DNA of 64,000 nucleotides from Lactobacillaceae bacterium (lineage in GTDB: Bacteria; Pseudomonadota; Alphaproteobacteria; RF32; CAG-239), in assembly GCA_031271345.1 (NCBI GenBank), contig JAISVX010000004.1:1-64000 (forward strand). Reading direction: 5' to 3'. Position 1 is the stretch's first letter, and each line of letters begins with the position of its first letter. Below the pieces are notes generated by a model that ran no database searches, had not been told where the DNA came from, and worked only from the letters and a program-made list of their open reading frames with translations. Shown here piece after piece: positions 1 to 7,468 of the stretch. The position numbers and the translations under genes are program-made.

Positions 1-57
1 ATTCGCGAAGGCGGCAGAACTGTCGGCGCCGGTGTCGTCTCTAAAATATTAAAATAA
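1..57 (+). CDS. tuf: Elongation factor Tu, C-terminal end (partial)
   Basis: The window opens inside this gene. Frame 1 reads the last 18 residues, IREGGRTVGAGVVSKILK, then a stop, which is the conserved C-terminus of EF-Tu, the GTPase that carries aminoacyl-tRNA to the ribosome. Its position just upstream of tRNA-Trp matches the common bacterial order tuf-trnW-secE-nusG. Only the end of domain 3 is visible, so nothing can be said about the rest. Confidence 0.93.
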   Translation: MREGGRTVGAGVVSKILK

Positions 58-210
58 AACTCATCTAATGGGTTATTAATACATAAAAGAAGAAAAATGC
101 TAAGTTATGTAGGTTTGCTACATGTCTGTCGCTTTTTTCTTCTTTTCTTGTTTATATCATAATTATTCAAGTTTTTTAAAGCTTATGTACCAGGATTTTT
201 AATAATTATA

Positions 211-237
211 AGCTTCTATTAAGAAGCTCTTTTTTTG
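211..237 (+). terminator. Intrinsic terminator between tuf and the next gene
   Basis: A 7-bp stem (AGCTTCT / AGAAGCT) with an ATTA loop is followed by CTTTTTTTG. It would end transcription coming from tuf. The remaining 58-210 stretch holds only a weaker hairpin (ATGTAG / CTACAT at 107-123) before a T-rich run. Confidence 0.7.
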
Positions 238-285
238 TTTGATTTTATTGAAAATTAAGATGATTATAAGTTAAGGAGAAGTGCC

Positions 286-717
286 ATGAAAACTAAAATA
301 TTAATACTTGCCATATTATTGTCTTTTATGCTGCCTGATAATGCGAAAGCTCAAAGATATGATATAGATGAAGAACTGATTTTTTATATATACAGCTATG
401 ATGAAGATATGCGCAGCAGAGCGTATGCCGAAGAGTTGAAAGTTCATAAAAAGGTTTTAGACTTTTTAGAAAAAGAGGACATGGTTTCAGATTTTCGGAT
501 AATCGCGGTTGATTACAGCGGAGGTAGAGCGGTTTATCAAGAAGACGGAACTTGGAGCGAGTATGACCAATTGCTTATAAAAGCAAAAAACTTAATTGAG
601 GCGATAGTTGAAAATTGTGTTGTCAAAAAGCTGGTTTGCGTGTTTGATCCATATACTGATAAATTAAAAAGCACAGAAGATTTTGACGATATAGAAAGGC
701 TTATTGACAGCCAATAA
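286..717 (+). CDS. Exported hypothetical protein
   Basis: A 143-residue protein of unrecognised family. The N-terminus is a classic Sec signal peptide: Lys at 2 and 4, a hydrophobic core to about residue 17, and an Ala-x-Ala-like end around residue 22. The mature part is acidic and rich in Asp, Glu and Tyr, and no catalytic motif stands out. The start is supported by AAGGAGAAG about 8 bases upstream. It sits alone between the tuf terminator and tRNA-Trp, so it is probably its own unit. It is likely periplasmic; no function can be assigned. Confidence 0.75.
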   Translation: MKTKILILAILLSFMLPDNAKAQRYDIDEELIFYIYSYDEDMRSRAYAEELKVHKKVLDFLEKEDMVSDFRIIAVDYSGGRAVYQEDGTWSEYDQLLIKAKNLIEAIVENCVVKKLVCVFDPYTDKLKSTEDFDDIERLIDSQ

Positions 718-762
718 AATATATTGACAATGTTGTTGAAAGTGTTTATAAACTAGGCTTCT

Positions 763-838
763 AGGGGTGTAGTTCAGTTGGTAGAGCGTTGGTCTCCAAA
801 ACCAAATGTCGCGGGTTCGAATCCTGCCGCCCCTGCCA
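763..838 (+). tRNA. trnW: tRNA-Trp (anticodon CCA)
   Basis: A complete cloverleaf can be folded. The acceptor stem is AGGGGTG with CGCCCCT, the anticodon stem is TTGGT/ACCAA, and the loop is CTCCAAA with anticodon CCA at 796-798. The T-loop is GTTCGAATC and the CCA end is encoded (836-838). The 3' end from 822 is the integration site for the elements that follow: copies of it recur at 13725, 13899 and 17018, and the integrase gene begins 137 bases downstream. Confidence 0.97.
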
Positions 839-840
839 CT
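822..840. repeat. Attachment-site core, left copy (att 1)
   Basis: A 19-bp stretch from the T-arm/acceptor end of tRNA-Trp (TCCTGCCGCCCCTGCCACT) recurs exactly at 13725-13743. A 19-bp overlapping version starting at 820 recurs at 13899-13917. Direct repeats of a tRNA 3' end, with an integrase gene next to the tRNA, are the usual mark of site-specific integration that leaves the tRNA intact. Confidence 0.85.
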
Positions 841-895
841 TTATAGGTTAACTATTTGATAATACTAAATAGTTGGTTGCAAAATTTGAAATTTA

Positions 896-929
896 AGCAC
901 TTCTGCTAATAAGAAGTGCTAATTTTTTT
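896..929 (+). terminator. Intrinsic terminator after tRNA-Trp
   Basis: A 9-bp stem (AGCACTTCT / AGAAGTGCT) with loop GCTAATA is followed by AATTTTTTTA. It would end the tRNA transcript and insulate the integrase gene. It lies on the element side of the attachment site, so it was probably supplied by the element. The loop overlaps a TGCTAAT motif that also occurs near the right attachment site. Confidence 0.75.
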
Positions 930-974
930 ATCAAAATCCGATGAGTATTAGACGCAACTCAAGAGAGGTCTAAT

Positions 975-2852
975 ATGAAACTTTACAATCGGGTGTCTTC
1001 GTTTTATATTGTTTTTAATGTTCCTATGAAACTCAGAGCCAAAGTCGGTAAAAGCCAAATTTGGAAGTCTTTAGGAACCAAAAATAAAACCATTGCCAAG
1101 CTACGAGCGGAGATGACACTGATGACGATTAAGCAGAAAATCATTAATAAAGTTAAGAATGAACTGGTTGAAGACCTTGACTGGCTTGATGATGATATTG
1201 ATATTAGTGATGATGAGGTTAATGCTGCAATTCGTGAGCGGTCTGGTGTTTCGGTTGGTGGTAAACCCAGAAAGAGGTTAAGTAGTGAAGAAAAGCGTGC
1301 GAAACTTCCTGCAAGTAAAGATTTTACTGAGAAAGAAGCTGAAACGTTGGCTTATGAGTGGTTGGTTGGTAAAGTTGAGAAAGAGTTGGAAACTCTTAAA
1401 TCGGTTGGCAAGCCAGTTGAGGAACGCAAAAAGTATCAAAAGTTGCTTGATGAAGTAAAATGGCAATATGCCAACTGGGATTATGCAATTGTTGAGGATG
1501 AAATGACAGGGTTTTTGTTTGACTTCATAGAACCGAAACCGTCAGAAGCTACAAAAAATGTTATGTTAAATGCGTTTATGCGGGCAAAAATCCAGTTTTT
1601 GGACTACATTTTGAGCTATTTATATGGGATACGCCAAAATTTAAGCAAGGAGTTGATAAGTGGTGCTGACGAGTATGTTGGTAGTCGAAAAGTCATCAAC
1701 AGCATTCCTGACATCGGGCAGTGCGAGGAAAGTACATTTAATTTGGTCGAGCTGACTGAAGTTTATAATAATGACATTTCCCGTGAGAGAGTTTCTAAAG
1801 AACAAAAAGCTAAGATTTTACTGAGGATTGAAAATATTGTAGAATTTATGGGGGATATGTCTATAAGTAATATAACTGATAAAGATATTGAAAACTTCAT
1901 AAGAGAGATACAGTGCTTGCCAGCACATTATGGAAAAATGAAAGTGGCTAAGAAGTTTACTTTAAAGCAAGCCATAGAATGGGGTAAAAAAGACAATTCT
2001 ATTCAAAAGATTTCCCCTAGCACGCTTGAGAGATATATACAAACATTCAAATCTATTTTGCAATATGCGGCTATGAAAGAATACATACCAAAGAATCCAT
2101 TTGATAAAATTTCGCTACCCAAATTTGATAATTCTGATGATGAAGACAATAAACGTTGCTCTTTTTCGACGTTTCAGTTGAAGACTATATTCGACTCTCC
2201 AGTGTTTTCGGGAGCAATTAATGATGGTAGCGGTTGGAATACTAAGGGTGATAAAATATTTAGAAATTATAAGTTTTTTATACCATTAATCTCGCTATAT
2301 AGCGGGGCTAGACTGAATGAGATTTGCCAACTCTACGTGGAAGATATAAAAAATATCGATGGTACAGATTTCTTTTCAATCAACGATGATGGAGACAAAA
2401 GTGTAAAGAAGTCAACATCTAGACGCAATGTTCCCATACATTCGGAGTTGAAAAAAATGGGGTTTATGGAATATGTAGAGGAAATGAGAAATAAAAATTC
2501 AAAATACCTATTTCCTGAATTGACCACTGAAAAAAGTGGTAGACGTTCAAATGTCTTTAGCAAGCTGTTTGGGAGACTTTTGAAGACTGTTGATAAGCAA
2601 CTTATTGATGAAAAAGATAAATTTATCAAGAGTAAGCACTGTTTCCACTCTTTTAGACATACTTGTCGAGACTGTTTCAGAAATAATGAGTGTGAGAACA
2701 TAGAAGCTATTGAGGCGATTATGGGCTGGAAAGGGCAATATAAAGGTCTTAGTTATTACTATGGACAGGGTTTCACTATGCCCAAATTGAGCGAAATTAT
2801 GGAAAATAAGCTGATTTATCACGATTTAGATTTGAGCCATTTATATAAATAA
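975..2852 (+). CDS. int: Tyrosine integrase of the tRNA-Trp element
   Basis: A 625-residue site-specific tyrosine recombinase expected to integrate and excise the element at tRNA-Trp. The catalytic domain is in the last third: Arg446 in SGARLNE, His558-x-x-Arg561 in HSFRHT, and the nucleophile among Tyr594-596, after a GW motif. The N-terminal 60 residues resemble the short beta-rich DUF6538-type domain of proteobacterial integrases, and a SAM-like core-binding region lies around 260-400. It is longer than typical phage integrases (about 400) because of a charged middle section. The gene sits directly beside the tRNA attachment site in the same direction, as is usual. Confidence 0.93.
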   Translation: MKLYNRVSSFYIVFNVPMKLRAKVGKSQIWKSLGTKNKTIAKLRAEMTLMTIKQKIINKVKNELVEDLDWLDDDIDISDDEVNAAIRERSGVSVGGKPRKRLSSEEKRAKLPASKDFTEKEAETLAYEWLVGKVEKELETLKSVGKPVEERKKYQKLLDEVKWQYANWDYAIVEDEMTGFLFDFIEPKPSEATKNVMLNAFMRAKIQFLDYILSYLYGIRQNLSKELISGADEYVGSRKVINSIPDIGQCEESTFNLVELTEVYNNDISRERVSKEQKAKILLRIENIVEFMGDMSISNITDKDIENFIREIQCLPAHYGKMKVAKKFTLKQAIEWGKKDNSIQKISPSTLERYIQTFKSILQYAAMKEYIPKNPFDKISLPKFDNSDDEDNKRCSFSTFQLKTIFDSPVFSGAINDGSGWNTKGDKIFRNYKFFIPLISLYSGARLNEICQLYVEDIKNIDGTDFFSINDDGDKSVKKSTSRRNVPIHSELKKMGFMEYVEEMRNKNSKYLFPELTTEKSGRRSNVFSKLFGRLLKTVDKQLIDEKDKFIKSKHCFHSFRHTCRDCFRNNECENIEAIEAIMGWKGQYKGLSYYYGQGFTMPKLSEIMENKLIYHDLDLSHLYK

Positions 2853-2879
2853 AAAGTTGCATTTTTTGACCTATTTAGC

Positions 2880-2908
2880 TTGACAATTTGGTTATAATTT
2901 GCTAGGGT
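2880..2908 (+). promoter_or_regulatory. Sigma-70-type promoter for the structured RNA
   Basis: A consensus -35 box TTGACA (2880-2885) is followed after 17 bp by TAGGGT (2903-2908), preceded by TG as in an extended -10. Transcription would begin near 2915 and run into the hairpin-rich region. This is one of the clearest promoters in the element. Confidence 0.6.
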
Positions 2909-2914
2909 ATTTCT

Positions 2915-3119
2915 TGTAGGGAGGGAGTTTCTTTCTACTGTGTCTTTCGGACTTTTTATAAAGTCGGAGCCTTAGTAATGTATTCAGTAGGGTCCTAAGG
3001 AACGGGCTTCTAAAGAGAGACACATCGACTTAACCTGCACTTAGTGGAAACGCCGTTTGGCGTTCTGTGAGTGTTTGGTTTAAGTGGCATTCATAGTCTG
3101 ATTTCATCAGGCTTTTTTT
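2915..3119 (+). ncRNA. Structured RNA with its own promoter and terminator (unknown family)
   Basis: About 205 bases with no open reading frame but dense pairing. TGTGTCT (2939-2945) pairs with AGACACA (3018-3024) and encloses two hairpins, GACTTT/AAAGTC (2950-2965) and CCTTAG/CTAAGG (2970-3000). A second domain is closed by ACTTAACC (3028) with GGTTTAAGT (3077) and contains ACGCC-GTTT-GGCGT (3050-3063). It ends in an 8-bp terminator stem (3095-3113) with seven T. It lies directly upstream of the replication genes, so it could be a copy-control RNA, a leader, or, as DNA, the nicking origin of the Rep protein. I do not recognise an Rfam family. Confidence 0.55.
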
Positions 3120-3173
3120 GTTATCAAAATCACATTTCAAAATCCTTCAAAGATTCTCCTAAGTGCAGGTTAA
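3030..3173. repeat. 15-bp perfect inverted repeat spanning the RNA and the rep leader
   Basis: TTAACCTGCACTTAG at 3030-3044 lies inside the structured RNA. Its exact reverse complement is at 3159-3173, downstream of the RNA's terminator and about 15 bases before the Shine-Dalgarno of the next gene. The two arms can pair in one transcript, which would disrupt the second RNA domain. Alternatively, the released RNA could pair with a separate mRNA leader. Confidence 0.7.
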
Positions 3174-3200
3174 TTAACTTTAACTTACGGAGAATAAAAA

Positions 3201-3866
3201 ATGTCAAAAAATCCTGTTGTAAAAATTAAAAAAGAAATTTCAGAAATTAATAAGAAAATTGAATCTGCTAGAAAGCAAACGTTTGCAGGCAGAACTGAAA
3301 AAATACGTGCTTTTTGCGGAGTATATAAAATCATCAAAAAATGTGAAGCTAAGAAAAGTTACTTAGAAATCTGTCAAAAAATATCTAAACCAAAATGGAA
3401 TAAGAAGAATTTATCACGTTCGGTTGTTGATATGGTTTTTTATAGTGAAAATGCGTCTGATAAAGAGAAACGATTTAATCAACGTGTTACTAGGTTGATG
3501 GTGAATCTATTAAATGCAGACGTTGAGTCTAAAAATGCATTTGAATATATGAAAAAGAATAAGCTGAAAAATCTTTATGGAAAAAATGCAGAACAAAAGC
3601 CTGATTTTAAACCTCGTTTTGAGCCTAAAGTTAAGGGAAAATTTCAGAATATTTTATTGCGTGAAGGTACAGAACTTTATCTTGTTAGCAATAAAAAAAG
3701 GAAAAAAGCGATTGAGCTATTTAATAAATACCAAACCAACATTGATATTGACCTTATAGCTTATGATGACAGAAAAGACGTTGAGAATGGAAGATATAAA
3801 GTTATTGAAACTTTGATTAATCCCACATTAGCCAAGAAGATTAAGGAGCTTATCAATGACAAATAA
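3201..3866 (+). CDS. Basic hypothetical protein coupled to the Rep-helicase
   Basis: 221 residues, strongly basic (many Lys and Arg) and largely helical by composition; no family recognised. An ACGGAG ribosome-binding site lies about 8 bases before the ATG. Its 3' end overlaps the start of the HUH-RecQ gene by 11 bases, so the two are probably translationally coupled and work together. A DNA-binding accessory replication factor would fit the composition and position, but that is inference. Its promoter is either the one at 2880 reading through the terminator at 3095 or an unrecognised one after it. Confidence 0.75.
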   Translation: MSKNPVVKIKKEISEINKKIESARKQTFAGRTEKIRAFCGVYKIIKKCEAKKSYLEICQKISKPKWNKKNLSRSVVDMVFYSENASDKEKRFNQRVTRLMVNLLNADVESKNAFEYMKKNKLKNLYGKNAEQKPDFKPRFEPKVKGKFQNILLREGTELYLVSNKKRKKAIELFNKYQTNIDIDLIAYDDRKDVENGRYKVIETLINPTLAKKIKELINDK

Positions 3867-5952
3867 CTTTAGAGCACCTAAAATCGAGGATACACGTTTT
3901 ATGAAAGCTGATAAAATATCAGAAGAACGTGCTGAGAGAATTAAAATATTAAAACGGGAGATTAATAGTAAAAACACAGAGCCTACTCATAGGGGTAGGC
4001 TCAAAACCCTGCTTGCTAAAATTATGAATTGGGAAGATACTCTTGCTGATATTTTTTATAGTACCAAGTTTCAAGATAAATTATATGCAGAAATAAAATC
4101 TAAGTGTAGAATTTTTAGAAAAAATACCTCTGATTCATCTGCTGTCTTTATGACCTTGAACTGTTGGAATTATAAAAACAATAAAACAGACTGGATTGCT
4201 GTTGATGATTTATTGAGTTTTGACCCTAAAACACCTCTTAATACATTGCGTAGAAAACTTGAAAAATTGGATGATATTGCCGCTTTTATTAGTTTTGAAG
4301 TTAAGTATGACATTAGGGTTGGTGCTTTTCTTCCACATTTTCATATTTTGATTTTAGGTGCTATGGAATCTGACGTTGAACAAGTATTTGATATGTCTGC
4401 AGATACATTTATGTTGAATAGAAACACTTTCAAGATTGATGAAACTAAACACGACCCTTTAATTTATCGTAAGGAATTTAAGCTTAAACCTATAAAAATT
4501 GATGCAGTGTTGAATGATGGTAAAAATCTTAGAGGTTATATTTGTAAGTTTAGAACTTATCAAAGAGCTTATATGCAACAAATTCTTAAACTTAAACAAA
4601 GAGATGGTGCTCAACGACCTATTCCTCATATTCATAATATGCATCTTTTATATTTGGATAAGATGACTCGTGGTAAAGTTTTTTCAACTTATGACCCTCA
4701 AAAAATGATGAAATACATCACAAAACAAAAAATCGATAGTGATAGTTGTGGCTATTTAGATACTGATGAGATGTGTTTAAGTGGGGTTAAATCCAATATA
4801 TGGTATGAGAACAATACTAGCTTGAAAGCTGCATTGAATTATTTAGGTTATGATAAGTTTAAGTCTAAAAAACAAAAAAGAATCGTAAAATACTTGAAGA
4901 AGAATAAAGCTTGCTTCGTGTTGCAACCTACTGCATTCGGAAAAAGTTGTATTTATCAAACTGTGGCTTTATCGCAAAAAGGCTTATGTGTAGTTATTGA
5001 ACCGACAAAATCTTTGATGCAAGACCAAGTTGATAAGCTTAATGCTCATATCAAAAATATTGCTATAACTATTAATAGCGACAAAACTGGTGCAGAAAAC
5101 GAGGAAGCTTTGAAAGCTCTGTCTGTTGGGAAGTATAAGTTCATATTTATATCTCCAGAAAAGACCTTTGATGACAATTTGATAAAAGTGCTTAAAAGCT
5201 TAGATGTGTCCTTAATCGTCATTGATGAAGCACATTGTGTTGAACACTGGGGTTATGATTTTAGACCTCAATATGATAATCTTGATAAATTTTTGCAAAA
5301 ATTTTCATCTGCAAAGAGAATTGCTATGACAGCAACTGCTGATGAATTTACGCAAACAAAAATATTAACATTGTTGCAGACTGGAGGAGTTGGGTTTAAA
5401 AGCTTCATTGGTAATTTGAGCCGTGATAATATTTCCTATAAAGTTGTTGAGAAAAAAGCTGATGGCTTTAATCAACTGAAAAAATATTTATCGCCTTGTG
5501 TTAAAAATGGAGAGGTTATTAAAACCGCTTTGGTGTATTGTAATGTGCGTGATAGAGTTAACCTGTTATGTGATGAGCTAAATAAGGTTGGAATATCTGC
5601 ACATAAATTTCATTCACACGTGAAGAACAAAAACAAAGTTCAGCATATTTTTATGAATGAACCTGCTATTGTTGTTGCTACAAATGCCTTTGGAATGGGA
5701 ATTGATAAACCTGACGTTGAATTGGTTATACATTTTGAACCGTCAAAAAGTTTAGAGCTATATTACCAAGAATCTGGTCGAGCAGGTCGTGATGGTAGGA
5801 AGTGCTGTGCTATACTGATGTGCTGTGATAGGGATTTTAAATATCTATTTCCTAAAACAGAAAAAGAAGAACAAAGAGTAAAAAAGATGAAGAAATATGT
5901 AAACTTGCCTGATTATAAGCGAGTTGGATTTATGTTGGAGTCTATATCTTAA
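3856..5952 (+). CDS. Rep-like HUH endonuclease fused to a RecQ-family helicase
   Basis: 698 residues with two domains. Residues about 95-295 carry the three motifs of rolling-circle Rep proteins: a hydrophobic strand FMTLN (98-102), an HUH metal-binding motif PHFHILI (His161, His163), and a catalytic-tyrosine motif KYITK (Tyr287, Lys290). Residues about 335-665 are a RecQ-type superfamily 2 helicase: Walker A TAFGKS (Lys363), DEAHC (457-461) followed by the RecQ-typical WGYDFRP, TATA (492-495), GMGIDKPDV (613-621) and QESGRAGRDG (638-647). No RQC or HRDC domain follows. Rep would nick and hold one strand while the helicase unwinds, so it is probably the element's replication initiator. The HUH assignment rests on motifs only. 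Confidence 0.8.
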   Translation: MTNNFRAPKIEDTRFMKADKISEERAERIKILKREINSKNTEPTHRGRLKTLLAKIMNWEDTLADIFYSTKFQDKLYAEIKSKCRIFRKNTSDSSAVFMTLNCWNYKNNKTDWIAVDDLLSFDPKTPLNTLRRKLEKLDDIAAFISFEVKYDIRVGAFLPHFHILILGAMESDVEQVFDMSADTFMLNRNTFKIDETKHDPLIYRKEFKLKPIKIDAVLNDGKNLRGYICKFRTYQRAYMQQILKLKQRDGAQRPIPHIHNMHLLYLDKMTRGKVFSTYDPQKMMKYITKQKIDSDSCGYLDTDEMCLSGVKSNIWYENNTSLKAALNYLGYDKFKSKKQKRIVKYLKKNKACFVLQPTAFGKSCIYQTVALSQKGLCVVIEPTKSLMQDQVDKLNAHIKNIAITINSDKTGAENEEALKALSVGKYKFIFISPEKTFDDNLIKVLKSLDVSLIVIDEAHCVEHWGYDFRPQYDNLDKFLQKFSSAKRIAMTATADEFTQTKILTLLQTGGVGFKSFIGNLSRDNISYKVVEKKADGFNQLKKYLSPCVKNGEVIKTALVYCNVRDRVNLLCDELNKVGISAHKFHSHVKNKNKVQHIFMNEPAIVVATNAFGMGIDKPDVELVIHFEPSKSLELYYQESGRAGRDGRKCCAILMCCDRDFKYLFPKTEKEEQRVKKMKKYVNLPDYKRVGFMLESIS

Positions 5953-5970
5953 AAGTCAACCGTTGACTTT
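5952..5970. terminator. Hairpin shared by two convergent gene ends
   Basis: AAAGTCAAC and GTTGACTTT form a 9-bp stem around one C, which in practice means an 8-bp stem and CCG loop. It contains or touches the stop codons of the helicase and the convergent recombinase gene. T-runs are short on both sides, so termination would be weak. Confidence 0.35.
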
Positions 5971-6517
5971 ATAAATAGTTATAAATGCTCTGTCTTGTTA
6001 TACCGAATTTTGAGGCTATGGAGGTGATGGTGTGGTTTTTGGACTGCACCATCTCTCTTAACTCGTTTTTCTGTTCATCTGTCAGCTTTCCTTGATAACC
6101 TTTATACTTTCCTTTTTGTTTGGCTATGGCAATTCCTTCTTTTTGGCGTTCTAGTATGATGGATCGTTCAAACTCTGATACTGCACCAAGTAGGGTTAGC
6201 ATTAGTTTTTGGAATGGGTCGGTTTTTTTGTTTGATTCGAAACTTAGGTTTTCTTTGAAAAACTTAACTGAGGCGCCTTTTTTGAGTATGGTGTCGATTA
6301 GTTGGAGCAAGTCGGCGGTGTTTCTTGCTAAGCGGTCGAGACTGTGAACTTGAATTAAATCTCCATTGCGTAAGTTGTCTAGCATTGCTTGTAGTTGTGG
6401 TCGGTTTGTATCTTTGCCAGAGAGCTTGTCGATGTATTCTCGGTCGCATTCGATGTTTAAGAGCTGTCTGTCGGTGTTTTGAAGTTGAGTGCTAACTCTG
6501 ATGTAATTAAAACGCAT
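5969..6517 (-). CDS. Serine recombinase (resolvase/invertase family)
   Basis: 182 residues, the usual length for small resolvases and DNA invertases. The nucleophile is Ser9 in YIRVST; the family motifs LDRLARN and GAVSEFERSI...ERQKEGI follow. The C-terminal 40 residues form a helix-turn-helix (SIASKFGITRQSIYNYL) for site recognition. A good AGGAG lies 6-7 bases before the start. Repeated TGTCAAA half-sites upstream (6568-6643) are a plausible target or operator. It may resolve dimers made during replication of the element or invert DNA; the sequence alone does not say which. Confidence 0.92.
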   Translation of the reverse strand: MRFNYIRVSTQLQNTDRQLLNIECDREYIDKLSGKDTNRPQLQAMLDNLRNGDLIQVHSLDRLARNTADLLQLIDTILKKGASVKFFKENLSFESNKKTDPFQKLMLTLLGAVSEFERSIILERQKEGIAIAKQKGKYKGYQGKLTDEQKNELREMVQSKNHTITSIASKFGITRQSIYNYL

Positions 6518-6567
6518 TGTATTCTCCTAGATGTGTAAAAATTGGTTTATAGATGTTGGTTGTCAGG

Positions 6568-6643
6568 TGTCAAAAGTATTTGGGTCTGAACTTATTTTTG
6601 ACAGGTTTGGTGCTGTCAAATTTAACTACACTCATTTTTGACA
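6568..6643. repeat. Two inverted TGTCAAA pairs, candidate recombinase site
   Basis: TGTCAAAA (6568) faces TTTTGACA (6596-6603), and TGTCAAAT (6614) faces TTTTGACA (6636-6643). Both pairs are inverted, of about 36 and 30 bp, immediately upstream of the serine recombinase gene and running into the end of the gene beyond it. Small inverted half-sites of this size and place are typical of resolvase subsites. The arrangement is read by eye only. Confidence 0.5.
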
Positions 6644-7152
6644 AGCTGAACTGCGTAGAGTTGTCTGATGAAAATTCGGTATTTAGTCTCCCCATCGATG
6701 GTTGATACTTCATCAATAGGAACTTTTCGTAAATCATCGCTATCGAAAAAGTGGATGTGGGTATCGTCTATACTTCTGATAACTGTGAAGTGGTCAAAAT
6801 CTTCTTTTTCACATTGAATCCGAACAATGACGGCTCCGAGGTTACGAATGTATCGGCATAGTTCTTTACCGTTAAATCTTTCATTCCAAAATATTCTGGT
6901 GGTTCTGAACTCGGTTCTATAGTTTTTAAGCAAGTGGTTGTTGGTGGTGTCGATTAACATTTCGAAGCATTCTCTGCCGCAGCCGTTTAACATTAGGTCG
7001 CTGAGAAGTTCTTGGTCGGTTAGCATCTCGGAGAAGTCGTCGAAAAGAGCTTGAACTTTTTTCTTGGTTAGTTTTAATCCGCAGAGCTTGATACTATTGG
7101 CTAGTACGTAGTAAGAACATAAGCGGTCTGTTCCTTGTTTGTATGGTCGCAT
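6622..7152 (-). CDS. Putative papain-fold (C39-like) cysteine peptidase
   Basis: 176 residues. The pattern QGTDRLCSYYVLANSI at residues 6-21 puts a Gln ahead of Cys12, the order seen in papain-fold peptidases. DHFTVI near residue 120 gives a candidate catalytic His, and HFFDSD shortly after gives a candidate Asp. That is the order Gln-Cys-His-Asp of C39-like and BtrH-like proteins. No signal peptide is present, so it would be cytoplasmic. AGGAGAT precedes the ATG. A terminator-like hairpin stands only 17 bases upstream of that site, which suggests regulated read-through. A non-enzymatic relative of the fold is possible. Confidence 0.5.
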   Translation of the reverse strand: MRPYKQGTDRLCSYYVLANSIKLCGLKLTKKKVQALFDDFSEMLTDQELLSDLMLNGCGRECFEMLIDTTNNHLLKNYRTEFRTTRIFWNERFNGKELCRYIRNLGAVIVRIQCEKEDFDHFTVIRSIDDTHIHFFDSDDLRKVPIDEVSTIDGETKYRIFIRQLYAVQLVKNECS

Positions 7153-7168
7153 TTTTATCTCCTAAGCA

Positions 7169-7200
7169 TAAAAAAAGACTGAGGTGATGTTCCTCAGTCT
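7169..7200 (-). terminator. Minus-strand intrinsic terminator just ahead of the C39-like gene
   Basis: On the minus strand AGACTGAGG pairs with CCTCAGTCT around a 7-base loop, followed by seven T. No minus-strand gene lies between here and 7469, so the hairpin ends a short leader or small RNA made from 7200-7450, or acts as an attenuator for the gene starting at 7152. Confidence 0.65.
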
Positions 7201-7468
7201 GATGTGGTTAATATCATTTATGTAAAAATTCGGTTCTTTCATATATTACCTTTTAAAATACCTTACCTACCGCCAGTTTGCGGGCGATGGTTAAGTTATG
7301 AATTTTTGTGATTTTTACAGTTATATTATATAACCGAATCGAGTCGAAAACAAGGAAAATCAACACTTTTCAACTAAAACGAATCGAGAAAAAGTCGATA
7401 CGAATCGATGATTTGATAATTTTGTTATGTAATAAGTAAAAAATCGATTTTTTATAAAGGATGATAAA
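7201..7468. other. Non-coding control region with CGAATCGA repeats and a palindrome
   Basis: No gene found. CGAATCGA occurs at 7335, 7380 and 7401, and an extra TCGATA is at 7395. A 16-bp palindrome, six A then TCGA then six T, is at 7438-7453, just ahead of the Shine-Dalgarno of the gene at 7469. The left part contains a possible small hairpin around 7270-7285 that would be in the leader ahead of the minus-strand terminator. The repeats could be operators for a regulator or iteron-like sites. Confidence 0.5.

Noticed and set aside
2880-3175. Structured RNA as a retron msr-msd
   Set aside because: No reverse transcriptase gene is nearby, and the neighbours are an integrase and a replication unit.
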